Assembly: GCA_964571375.1 (NCBI GenBank)
Contig: CAZNBL010000002.1
Location: 5,539 to 69,538 of the forward strand
From: JAFTYR01 sp964571375
GTDB lineage: Bacteria; Pseudomonadota; Gammaproteobacteria; Burkholderiales; Burkholderiaceae_F
Reading direction: 5' to 3'
Length of the DNA: 64,000 nucleotides
Shown: one piece after another, positions 1-7,724 of the stretch
Numbering within the stretch: position 1 is the stretch's first letter
Layout of the letters: every line of letters starts with the position of its first letter
Made by a program: the position numbers and the translations under genes
The notes under the pieces: generated by a model
The model's database searches: none
Told to the model about the DNA's origin: nothing
Seen by the model: the letters and a program-made list of their open reading frames with translations, nothing else

Positions 1-1
1 T

Positions 2-604
2 ATGTTCTTAATCGGATTAACCGGCGGTATCGGAAGCGGAAAATCGACTGCCGCACAACACTTCAGAGATCTCGGGGTCGATGTGGTCGACGTCGATGCC
101 GTCTCACGCTCTGTCACCGCGGCCGGCGGCGCCGGAATCGATGCCGTCAGAGAAGCATTCGGAGATGAAGCCGTCGACGCTTCGGGCGCCATGAACCGCG
201 CCTATATCCGGGAATTGGTCTTCGAAAATCCGTCTGAAAGAAAGCGTCTGGAAGGCATCCTTCACCCGATTATCCAGAGAGAATCGCTCAAAGCGCTAGA
301 AGCTGCGACCTCCCCCTACTGCATTGTCGATGTTCCCCTGCTCTTTGAAAGCGGCTTTTGGAAGGGTAAAGCCGACCGTATTCTGGTCGTCGACGTTCCT
401 CAGGAAGTGCAGATCGAGCGAGTCAAACTGCGCAGCGGACTCACCGAAGAGCGCATTCTTTCGATCATCCGGGCACAAACCTCGAGAGGGGATCGAATCG
501 CTCTTGCCGATGACATCGTAAGCAACACCCTCGGAAAAGAAGATCTTCAGAGGGCCGTCGGGTTACTTCATCAAAAATACCTCTCTATGGCTGATATCCG
601 CTGA
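2..604 (+). CDS. coaE: Dephospho-CoA kinase
   Basis: Catalyses the last step of coenzyme A synthesis, ATP-dependent 3'-phosphorylation of dephospho-CoA, in the cytoplasm. The 200-residue protein has the P-loop GGIGSGKST at residues 8-16 and the family's DVDAVSR and DVPLLFE segments, and its length is normal for CoaE. The ATG at base 2 matches the usual N-terminus, so the gene looks complete although its upstream region lies outside the window. It is followed on the same strand by zapD and yacG, the classical proteobacterial coaE-zapD-yacG cluster. Assignment is firm. Confidence 0.96.
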   Translation: MFLIGLTGGIGSGKSTAAQHFRDLGVDVVDVDAVSRSVTAAGGAGIDAVREAFGDEAVDASGAMNRAYIRELVFENPSERKRLEGILHPIIQRESLKALEAATSPYCIVDVPLLFESGFWKGKADRILVVDVPQEVQIERVKLRSGLTEERILSIIRAQTSRGDRIALADDIVSNTLGKEDLQRAVGLLHQKYLSMADIR

Positions 605-764
605 TCGGAATCTTCTGTATTTTTTTCTTTTCCGCCGATAACTTCTGTGATATCTTCAGACAAGTGTTCCTAGGATTTCAATCGGAATAGAAGGGACACT
701 TCGGGGATCAGGCTCAGAAATTCTGAGAACTGATTGATGTACAAACTCCGCTGCAGGTTCGGCG

Positions 765-1532
765 ATGGAAACTAACCTTCTGAGATACGAGTTTCCGACA
801 AATGAAAAGATCCGTACCTTCCTACGGCTCTCGGATTTGTTTACCCAACTCGAATGGCTCGCTGCTCAAAACAACTATCACAGCCATGAGGCTGCGCTCC
901 TGAAATATTTCGATATTCAGGATGCAACTCAGCGCGGCGATCAGAAAAACGACATCATTCAGGAACTCGAACGAAACCGACTGACGCTCTCGCAGCTTGC
1001 AAACTGCCCGGCAGTCGATCAGGAATCCCTGCATAACACTCTCGAGAGAATCAGCCAGGCTGTCACTGAAATCAACAGTGTCGGCATGCGCTTGTCTCAC
1101 CTCTCAACACAGAATGAATTCCTGCGTACATTAAGCCAGAGATCTGCTATTCCCGCAGGCTTCTGCGAATTCGATATTCCGACATATCACCATTGGCTGC
1201 ACCTGCCGGACGAAGTCCGTAAAAGTCATCTGAACCAGTGGATTTCTCCGATGAAGGTCTACCACCGGGCCGTCGATCTGATTCTGGAAATTCTTCGCGG
1301 AACATCGGAAGTTCAGAAAAACATGATTGCCAAAAACCGTGCGTTCGAAATGCCGACGCAGGGTAAAAACGTTCCCTTAGTACAGATTTATGTCGACACC
1401 AAATACGGTGTCGTTCCGAAGGTTTCGGCCAACAAATACATGCTGTCCGTACGCTTTATTCCTTCTGGTTTTGAAGATACGGCATCGATCCCGAACGATA
1501 TCCCGTTTGAATTCGGTCTCTGTGCCATCTGA
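765..1532 (+). CDS. zapD: Cell division protein ZapD
   Basis: ZapD (YacF, DUF1342) is a cytoplasmic FtsZ-binding factor that crosslinks and bundles Z-ring filaments. The 255-residue product is close to the family length of about 250 and opens with the typical RYEFPTNEKIRTFLRL segment; later motifs such as CEFDIPTYHHWL also fit. It lies 160 bases after coaE and ends before a strong hairpin terminator that separates it from yacG. Its partner FtsZ is encoded at 7725-9407. The ATG start follows a weak AGG element. Confidence 0.95.
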   Translation: METNLLRYEFPTNEKIRTFLRLSDLFTQLEWLAAQNNYHSHEAALLKYFDIQDATQRGDQKNDIIQELERNRLTLSQLANCPAVDQESLHNTLERISQAVTEINSVGMRLSHLSTQNEFLRTLSQRSAIPAGFCEFDIPTYHHWLHLPDEVRKSHLNQWISPMKVYHRAVDLILEILRGTSEVQKNMIAKNRAFEMPTQGKNVPLVQIYVDTKYGVVPKVSANKYMLSVRFIPSGFEDTASIPNDIPFEFGLCAI

Positions 1533-1556
1533 TACATCGACTGCTTTAGAATGCAC

Positions 1557-1590
1557 AACTGACGGCTTAATGCCGTCAGTTTTCTTTTTG
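1557..1590 (+). terminator. Rho-independent terminator after zapD
   Basis: A perfect 10-bp stem AACTGACGGC / GCCGTCAGTT with a five-base loop (TTAAT) is followed by a T-rich run (TTCTTTTT). It lies between zapD and yacG, so part of the transcription from coaE/zapD should stop here. Confidence 0.85.
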
Positions 1591-1615
1591 AACCGTAATA
1601 AGCCTGCATAAAACC

Positions 1616-1861
1616 ATGGTACTGAAAGTTAAATGCCCGACCTGTCACCGCGATGTCGAATGGACTAAGGATTCTCCCTGGCGCCCCTTCTGCTCGGAGC
1701 GCTGCAAACTGATTGATTTAGGTGCCTGGGCCAACGGCGATTACGTTATTGCCGGAAAGCCTGTCGAAGCTGACGACGAGCTTGATATCGGCTCCGACAA
1801 CCTTGCCTCCGGCATCATGCCCGATACGGCTGCAGCCACCCGCACTAAGGGCAGACAGTAA
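1616..1861 (+). CDS. yacG: DNA gyrase inhibitor YacG, zinc-binding
   Basis: YacG is a small zinc protein that binds GyrB and inhibits gyrase. The 81-residue product has the four zinc ligands C7, C10, C26 and C30 (CPTC and FCSERC) followed by LGAWANGDYVIAG, which is diagnostic. The tail is a poorly conserved acidic stretch. Only about 25 bases separate the start from the preceding terminator, so it may depend on read-through. The last 17 bases overlap the 3' end of the convergent NUDIX gene. Confidence 0.94.
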   Translation: MVLKVKCPTCHRDVEWTKDSPWRPFCSERCKLIDLGAWANGDYVIAGKPVEADDELDIGSDNLASGIMPDTAAATRTKGRQ

Positions 1862-2246
1862 CCTCCTGCATGATCGGCTTCGTTGCCGGAAGAATCGGAT
1901 CGGGAAGGTCTTCGAGTGTAAAAAAGCCGAATTTCTGACCTTCCCTGCCCGTCGGAAGCCCGCTCCAATCGGAGCTGCGGCAGAAGTGCAGACGCACGGT
2001 CGCATGCGGATAGGTAAAGACCTTCGTCAGAAAGAAGTCAACGGATCCGACGGTCAGTCCCAATTCTTCAAACAATTCTCTTCTTACCGCTCCTGCAGCA
2101 TCCTCTCCGGGTTCGATCTTGCCGCCCGGAAACTCCCAGTAACCGGCATAAACCTTTCCCTCGGGACGGCTTCCCATCAGAAATCGCCCGTCCTTATCAA
2201 ACAACACGGCAACCGCAACTTCAACGATATCGACTGCTTCGGTCAT
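1845..2246 (-). CDS. NUDIX hydrolase, MutT-like
   Basis: A 133-residue NUDIX protein, probably hydrolysing oxidised or other nucleoside triphosphates. The complete NUDIX box GX5EX7REUXEEXGU lies at residues 42-64, with RELFEELGL as its core. The start is set at 2246 because that ATG overlaps the upstream stop codon as ATGA; an in-frame start seven codons earlier would extend into the ATPase gene. Position next to yacG/zapD is where Burkholderiales carry a mutT-like gene. The 8-oxo-dGTP substrate is inference; no thiamine-synthase domain is fused. Confidence 0.9.
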   Translation of the reverse strand: MTEAVDIVEVAVAVLFDKDGRFLMGSRPEGKVYAGYWEFPGGKIEPGEDAAGAVRRELFEELGLTVGSVDFFLTKVFTYPHATVRLHFCRSSDWSGLPTGREGQKFGFFTLEDLPDPILPATKPIMQEVTVCP

Positions 2247-3118
2247 TCGATTTCCTTCAGAGCGCATCGGCCGACCCAGTCACGGGCAAACTGATGAGCG
2301 ATACGACCGGAGCGGGAACCGCGGTGAAGAGCAAATCTCAGCGCCTCGCCTCTCCAGTTTTCGTCGGTTTTACCGCCGAGCGCAATCGTCCATCCTTCGG
2401 CAATTCGAAGATATTCGTCCTGCGTATAGGGATAGAAGCTCAGCCAAATACCGAATCTCTCCGACAGCGACAGTTGCTCTTCGATAGTTTCTGCCGGATG
2501 CAGGTCGCCCTTTTCATCGAGGTGACTCGATACATTGTCTTCCATACGCTCGGGAAGGAGGTGTCTGCGGTTGGATGTAGCATAGATAAGCATGTTGTCG
2601 ACAGAAGCCGCCGCAGAGCCGTCTAAAGCCGCTTTAAGCGCTTTATAGCCGGATTCTCCGACCTCAAAGGAAAGGTCGTCGCAGAAAATCAGAAATTTCT
2701 CAGGACGCTTTCCGACAAGAGAAGTGATTTCTCCGAGATCGCCGAGATCATGCTTATCGACCTCGATCAGACGCAGACCGTCCTTATAGAAGGCTGTCAG
2801 CGCAGCACGGATCAAAGACGATTTACCGGTACCCCGCGCGCCCGTCAGAAGAATATTGTTGGCCGGAAAACCTTTGACAAACTGCTCGGTATTGGCAAAG
2901 AGACGCTTCTTCTGCTCATCGATATTCAGAAGGTTTTCGGCTTCTACATAAGCCACCTGCCCGATCGGCTCAAGCTCTCCGACCTCGATACCGAGATAAC
3001 GTTTTTTTCTCCAGCGGAAAGCCGGTGCAGACCAATCGATATCCTCTTCGCTTTTCGGCAAAAGAGGTTCGATGCGACGAAGGATTTCGATAACGGCACG
3101 TTCAGTGTTGGCTTCCAT
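2243..3118 (-). CDS. DUF815-family P-loop ATPase
   Basis: A predicted cytoplasmic AAA-like ATPase of the DUF815 family, about 291 residues. The Walker A motif GARGTGKSS is followed by a Walker B-like FLIFCDDLSF segment, and the N-terminal DIDWSAPAFRWRKKR region resembles Burkholderiales homologues. I chose the ATG at 3118, preceded by GAGAGG; in-frame starts at 3145 and 3169 are possible. It is translationally coupled (ATGA) to the NUDIX gene. The biological role of the family is not established; the link to division or export genes is only positional. Confidence 0.88.
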   Translation of the reverse strand: MEANTERAVIEILRRIEPLLPKSEEDIDWSAPAFRWRKKRYLGIEVGELEPIGQVAYVEAENLLNIDEQKKRLFANTEQFVKGFPANNILLTGARGTGKSSLIRAALTAFYKDGLRLIEVDKHDLGDLGEITSLVGKRPEKFLIFCDDLSFEVGESGYKALKAALDGSAAASVDNMLIYATSNRRHLLPERMEDNVSSHLDEKGDLHPAETIEEQLSLSERFGIWLSFYPYTQDEYLRIAEGWTIALGGKTDENWRGEALRFALHRGSRSGRIAHQFARDWVGRCALKEIE

Positions 3119-3262
3119 AAAACCTCTCGTATTGATTCCGTTCATGCGTGCCTCACCGCTCTGCAGCAAGGCGTTTCCGTTACCTACATTTTATCGAATG
3201 ACCCGGCTCGGACCGCGTGTTGCCGCCTCTGATTTAGCTGCTTTTCGCTTTCCCAAACGAAC

Positions 3263-3286
3263 AAGGCCCCGGTTTCCCGAGGCCTT
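3263..3286 (-). terminator. Hairpin terminator after secA
   Basis: AAGGCCTCGG and CCGGGGCCTT (minus strand) form a 10-bp stem with one G-U pair around a GAAA loop, followed by TTGTTCGTTT. It sits 34 bases past the secA stop codon. The U-tract is imperfect. Confidence 0.7.
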
Positions 3287-3319
3287 GAGTTCTATCTGCG
3301 ATGACAGATTAAGACGTTA

Positions 3320-5983
3320 TCAGCTGAGCTTGCCGTGGCAGTCTTTGTACTTCTTGCCGCTGCCGCAGGGGCACGGATCGTTACGACCGACGTGAGCAAA
3401 CTTATGAGCTTCGGCAGCAGCTTCTGCCTTCTGCTGAGCTTCGAGAGCAGCCTGTTCCTGAGCGGTTTCCTCAGGTGTCTTCTGGCGGATCTGAACGTTC
3501 ATCAGCACGCGTGTAACGTCTTCGCCGACCTGTTCAAGCAGACCCTGGAAGAGCATGAATGCTTCGCGCTTATATTCCTGCTTCGGCTGCTTCTGAGCGT
3601 AGCCGCGCAGATGGATACCCTGGCGCAGAGCGTCGAGCTGTGTGAGGTGTTCTCTCCAGCGCTGATCGAGGAACTGCAGAAGAATATTGCGTTCGAACTG
3701 TGCAAAGGCTTCTTTGCCGACCAATTCGACCTTTTCGTCATAAACCTTGTGAGTTGCATCAAGCAGCATCTGCAACAGTTCTGTGTCGTCGGAACTGTCG
3801 GACTTTTCAAGAGCAGCCTTGAGCGGAACTTCAAGATTCCATTCTGCACGCAGAACCTGTTCGAGACCTTCGAGATCCCACTGTTCTTCAACGGTATCGG
3901 CAGGTACAAAGTTGCGGAAGAGACCGGTGAAGTAACCGTCGCGCAGTTCCTGAACCGGAGCAGAAACTTCCTGGTTTTCAAGAATCTGGTTACGGAGATC
4001 GTAAATTTCATGACGCTGATCGTTGGCAACGTCATCGTATTCAAGCAGCTGCTTACGGATATCGAAGTTGCGGGATTCGACCTTACGCTGAGCGCTTTCG
4101 ATCGAGCGGGTCACGATACCTGCTTCGATAGCTTCGCCTTCGGGCAGACGAAGCTTGTTCATCAGGCTCTGCATTCTTTCGCCTGCAAAGATTCTGAGCA
4201 GCGGATCTTCCATGGAAAGATAGAAGCGGGAGCTGCCGGGGTCACCCTGACGGCCGGCACGGCCGCGCAGCTGATTGTCGATACGACGGGATTCGTGACG
4301 TTCGGAACCGATGATGCGCAGACCGCCGAGAGCGAGAACTGCATCGTGTTCCTTCTGCCATTCGGCCTTCATTGCAGCAATCTTTTCCTGCTTCTGTTCG
4401 GCGCTCAGAGATTCGTCGATTTCAACAGCGTGAACAGCCTTGTTGATACCGCCGCCGAGCACGATGTCGGTACCGCGGCCGGCCATATTTGTAGCAATCG
4501 TCACAGCACCGAGACGACCGGCTTCAAGCACGATCTGAGCTTCCTTTTCGTGCTGCTTGGCGTTGAGCACGTTGTGCGGAATGTTTGCAGCAGCAAGCAT
4601 GCGGCTGATCAGCTCAGAGTTTTCGATGGAAGTTGTACCGACAAGCACCGGCTGCTTGCGGGCGTAGCAGTCCTTGACGTCATCGAGGATAGCCTTGTAC
4701 TTTTCAGCGGCTGTTCGATAAACCTTATCCTGCTGGTCATCGCGGATCATTTCGCGGTGAGTCGGGATAACGACGGTTTCAAGACCGTAAATTTCCTGGA
4801 ATTCATAAGCTTCCGTATCGGCTGTACCGGTCATACCGGAGAGCTTTTCATACATACGGAAGAAGTTCTGGAAGGTAATGGAAGCGAAGGTCTGGTTTTC
4901 CTGCTGGATCTGTACGCCTTCCTTAGCTTCGACAGCCTGGTGCAGACCGTCGGACCAGCGGCGGCCCTTCATGAGACGGCCGGTAAATTCGTCAACGATG
5001 ACGACTTCGCCGTTCTGAACGACATAGTGCTGATCGCGGACAAAGATGCTGTGTGCGCGAAGTGCTGCATTGAGGTAGTGCAACAGCATGATGTTCTGCG
5101 GAGAGTAGAGGCTCTGGCCTTCCGGCAGCAGACCCATCTGACTCATGATCATTTCGACCTTTTCATGGCCGGCTTCGGAGAGCTGTACCTGGTGACCCTT
5201 TTCGTCAACCCAGTAGTCGCCCTCGCCCTTTTCTTCCTTCTGGCGTGTCAGCTGATCGGGAATCTTATCGATGGCGATATAGATATCGGTATTGCCTTCG
5301 GCAGGACCGGAAATGATGAGCGGAGTACGGGCTTCGTCGATAAGGATGGAGTCCACTTCGTCGACGATTGCATAGGCAAGGCCTCTCTGACGACGCTGAG
5401 CGACATCGTATTCCATGTTGTCGCGCAGGTAGTCAAAGCCGAATTCGTTGTTGGTACCGTAAGTAATGTCGGCAGCGTATGCAGCCTGCTTGTCGGCGTT
5501 CGGCTGATTGGACAGAATCGTACCGACGCTCATACCGAGGAAGTTGTAGAGGCGGCCCATCCATTCGGCGTCGCGGCTTGCAAGGTAATCGTTGACGGTC
5601 ACCACATGACAGCCCTTGGCAGGCAGAGCATTGAGGTATACAGCCAAAGTAGCGGTCAGTGTCTTACCTTCACCGGTTCTCATTTCGGCAATCTTGCCGT
5701 CATTCAAAACCATACCGCCGATGAGCTGTACATCGAAATGGCGCATTCCCAAGACTCGGAAGCTGGCTTCACGAACCACCGCAAAGGCTTCGGGCAGAAT
5801 TGCGTCGAGCGTTTCACCCTTAGCGAGGCGATCACGAAACTCTTGCGTCTTTCCGCGCAGCTCTTCATCGGTGAGCTTTTTGATTTCGGGTTCGAGCTTA
5901 TTGATTTCTGCAACACGACGTCGATACTGACGGATCAAACGGTCATTGCGGCTGCCGAAAATCTTAGTAAGAAAACTTGCCAT
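3320..5983 (-). CDS. secA: Protein translocase ATPase SecA
   Basis: SecA is the motor of the SecYEG preprotein export channel, acting at the cytoplasmic membrane. The 887-residue protein has the full architecture: Walker A MRTGEGKTLT near residue 102, DEVDSILIDEARTP near residue 209, the helicase region GRGTDIVLGGG, and a C-terminal zinc finger with ligands C871, C873, C882 and H883 that binds SecB and lipid. Downstream is a terminator; upstream is a 258-base divergent region shared with a DUF721-like gene. Its place beside lpxC is conserved in betaproteobacteria. Confidence 0.98.
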   Translation of the reverse strand: MASFLTKIFGSRNDRLIRQYRRRVAEINKLEPEIKKLTDEELRGKTQEFRDRLAKGETLDAILPEAFAVVREASFRVLGMRHFDVQLIGGMVLNDGKIAEMRTGEGKTLTATLAVYLNALPAKGCHVVTVNDYLASRDAEWMGRLYNFLGMSVGTILSNQPNADKQAAYAADITYGTNNEFGFDYLRDNMEYDVAQRRQRGLAYAIVDEVDSILIDEARTPLIISGPAEGNTDIYIAIDKIPDQLTRQKEEKGEGDYWVDEKGHQVQLSEAGHEKVEMIMSQMGLLPEGQSLYSPQNIMLLHYLNAALRAHSIFVRDQHYVVQNGEVVIVDEFTGRLMKGRRWSDGLHQAVEAKEGVQIQQENQTFASITFQNFFRMYEKLSGMTGTADTEAYEFQEIYGLETVVIPTHREMIRDDQQDKVYRTAAEKYKAILDDVKDCYARKQPVLVGTTSIENSELISRMLAAANIPHNVLNAKQHEKEAQIVLEAGRLGAVTIATNMAGRGTDIVLGGGINKAVHAVEIDESLSAEQKQEKIAAMKAEWQKEHDAVLALGGLRIIGSERHESRRIDNQLRGRAGRQGDPGSSRFYLSMEDPLLRIFAGERMQSLMNKLRLPEGEAIEAGIVTRSIESAQRKVESRNFDIRKQLLEYDDVANDQRHEIYDLRNQILENQEVSAPVQELRDGYFTGLFRNFVPADTVEEQWDLEGLEQVLRAEWNLEVPLKAALEKSDSSDDTELLQMLLDATHKVYDEKVELVGKEAFAQFERNILLQFLDQRWREHLTQLDALRQGIHLRGYAQKQPKQEYKREAFMLFQGLLEQVGEDVTRVLMNVQIRQKTPEETAQEQAALEAQQKAEAAAEAHKFAHVGRNDPCPCGSGKKYKDCHGKLS

Positions 5984-6006
5984 TGTTACTATCTCTTTTC
6001 AAAATT

Positions 6007-6042
6007 TGCTCGGCTGCCGTCAAGTAACGCACTTGCCGAGCA
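6007..6042 (-). other. Bulged hairpin in the secA 5' leader
   Basis: The minus strand can fold into an 8-bp outer stem TGCTCGGC / GCCGAGCA enclosing a 4-bp inner stem AAGT / ACTT with a GCGTT loop and a 7-base one-sided bulge. It ends about 24 bases before the secA start codon. There is no U-run, so it is not a terminator. A regulatory role is inference. Confidence 0.45.
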
Positions 6043-6241
6043 TATACATACTGCCCGAGCTGCCGATAAAAGGTCGCAGAAATGCGAATTTATGGATTTT
6101 ATCAAAGATACGGGAGAGTTCCCTATGTATTTTCACTGCCCCGCACTCTGATAAAACTGTGACAAACCAGAGCTTTTTTGATAACGTCGATAGACGGTTC
6201 AACACCGCTCGATTCTCGCACCGTTACCTTTCTTATATCTT

Positions 6242-6808
6242 ATGGCATCACGTCAGAATTCAAGAGCATTCGCCAAGCGAAAAGGCTTTGTCGGACAATT
6301 TCTGCAAAACGGCGGGCTGGCCGAAAAAATGGAAGCCGTCGAGGTGGCCGACCATATTGCATCGGTCATCGCTCCGCTCTGCAAAGCACATATGCTCGGC
6401 TCCGAAATTACCGGTGCCCAGTGCGAAATCACCCGCCAATGGATTCGGAAAACTTATGACGATCCTTACGAAAGAGATGACGAGGATCCGTTTGCAAGAG
6501 AAGAAAGACTGGTGCTGCGGCTGCACCTGAAAAACACCGCATCTTTGGCGCGCCTCAAACAGATTAAAAGCACGCTGGAGGCTGCCTTGATGAACCGCGG
6601 CTTCGGCAACCTCATGATCGAGGGTATTTGCGACCCGAAAGCCTATCAGGGATTGGAAAGACCGGAAAAGGCACCTTTTGTCGCCCGTAAATGCTACGAC
6701 AAGGCAAGTATCGCCGCAGAAAAGGTTGCCGCATCCCTGGAAGAAAAATCGCCGCTTAAAGCGGCGATGATGAAACTCTCTGCGGCACTCGCCGAGAAGA
6801 AATCTTAG
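6242..6808 (+). CDS. DUF721/DciA-like protein, transcribed opposite to neighbours
   Basis: A 188-residue protein I assign tentatively to the DUF721 (DciA) family, whose members help load replicative helicase DnaB in bacteria lacking DnaC. The supporting segment is LVLRLHLKNTASLARLKQIK followed by a short RGFGNLMIEGI strand, resembling the DUF721 KH-like core; the N-terminal part matches only weakly. Position supports it: Burkholderiales usually carry dciA between lpxC and secA. Here it is on the opposite strand, divergent from secA and convergent with lpxC (4-base overlap). No Shine-Dalgarno is evident. An unrelated lineage-specific protein remains possible. Confidence 0.6.
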   Translation: MASRQNSRAFAKRKGFVGQFLQNGGLAEKMEAVEVADHIASVIAPLCKAHMLGSEITGAQCEITRQWIRKTYDDPYERDDEDPFAREERLVLRLHLKNTASLARLKQIKSTLEAALMNRGFGNLMIEGICDPKAYQGLERPEKAPFVARKCYDKASIAAEKVAASLEEKSPLKAAMMKLSAALAEKKS

Positions 6809-7716
6809 ATCTTCAAAGCTGTTGTAAAAGCTTCGGAAACGCTCTTATCGGCAGCATCGAGAGTCACGATTTCATAGCAGTCTTCGTGGGCGAGAAGCTC
6901 ACGGAGAAGCTTGTTGTTGAGATCATGACCGGACTTATAAGCACTGTAGTGAGCGATAAGCGGACTGCCTAAAACATAAAGGTCGCCCATTGCATCGAGC
7001 ACCTTGTGCTTGGCAAATTCATCCTTGGCACGAAGACCGCCAGAGTTGAGCACGTGGTAATCGTCCATCACGATGGCGTTGTCCAGAGTACCGCCCTGAG
7101 CCAGACCGAGAGCACGCAGTGTTTCAAGGTCGTTCACAAAGCCGAATGTTCTGGCGTAAGACACGTCGCGGATGTAATTGTCGCGTCCGAAATCCACTTC
7201 TACGTACTGAGCCGTGGCGTCGATCGCCGGATGACCGAATGCAATCGAGAACGAAAGCTTGTAGCCGTTGTACGGATCAAGCTTGGCCCACTTGTCGCCG
7301 AGATGAATCTGTACGGGCTTGGTCACGCGTACGAACTTTCTCGGAGCTTCCTGCTCTTCGATTCCTGCGGCCTGAATGAGGAACACAAAGGTTGCGCCCG
7401 AACCGTCCATGATCGGAATTTCCGGAGCATCGACATCGATATAGAGATTGTCGATGCCCATACCGGACAGAGCGCTCATCAGATGTTCAATCGTTGCGAT
7501 GCGCACGCCGTCCTTATCGAGGGTCGTCGCCATACGGGTGTCATTGACACGTGTCGGCTCAGCCTTGATGGATACCGGCGGATTGACGTCGGTTCGGGTG
7601 AACACCAGACCGGTATCGACCGGTGCCGGACGCAGCGTTAAAGAAACTTTACGTCCGGAATGCAGGCCGATACCTACTGTTGAGAATTCTGACTTAAGCG
7701 TCCTTTGCTTAATCAT
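6805..7716 (-). CDS. lpxC: UDP-3-O-acyl-N-acetylglucosamine deacetylase
   Basis: LpxC is the zinc-dependent, committed step of lipid A synthesis, deacetylating UDP-3-O-acyl-GlcNAc. The 303-residue protein starts with KQRTLKSEFSTVGIGLHSG, contains the zinc region TIEHLMSALSGMGIDN and the second zinc/catalytic motif HKVLDAMGDLYVLG, and is of normal length. It begins 8 bases after ftsZ ends and is the last gene of the dcw operon. Its 3' end overlaps the convergent DUF721-like gene by 4 bases. Confidence 0.98.
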   Translation of the reverse strand: MIKQRTLKSEFSTVGIGLHSGRKVSLTLRPAPVDTGLVFTRTDVNPPVSIKAEPTRVNDTRMATTLDKDGVRIATIEHLMSALSGMGIDNLYIDVDAPEIPIMDGSGATFVFLIQAAGIEEQEAPRKFVRVTKPVQIHLGDKWAKLDPYNGYKLSFSIAFGHPAIDATAQYVEVDFGRDNYIRDVSYARTFGFVNDLETLRALGLAQGGTLDNAIVMDDYHVLNSGGLRAKDEFAKHKVLDAMGDLYVLGSPLIAHYSAYKSGHDLNNKLLRELLAHEDCYEIVTLDAADKSVSEAFTTALKI

Positions 7717-7724
7717 CCGTTGCC

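Noticed and set aside
3335..6151. Very long open frame (over 900 codons) on the plus strand opposite secA
   Set aside because: It is the exact antisense of secA. Its composition reflects secA codon usage, it has no ribosome site and no family resemblance.
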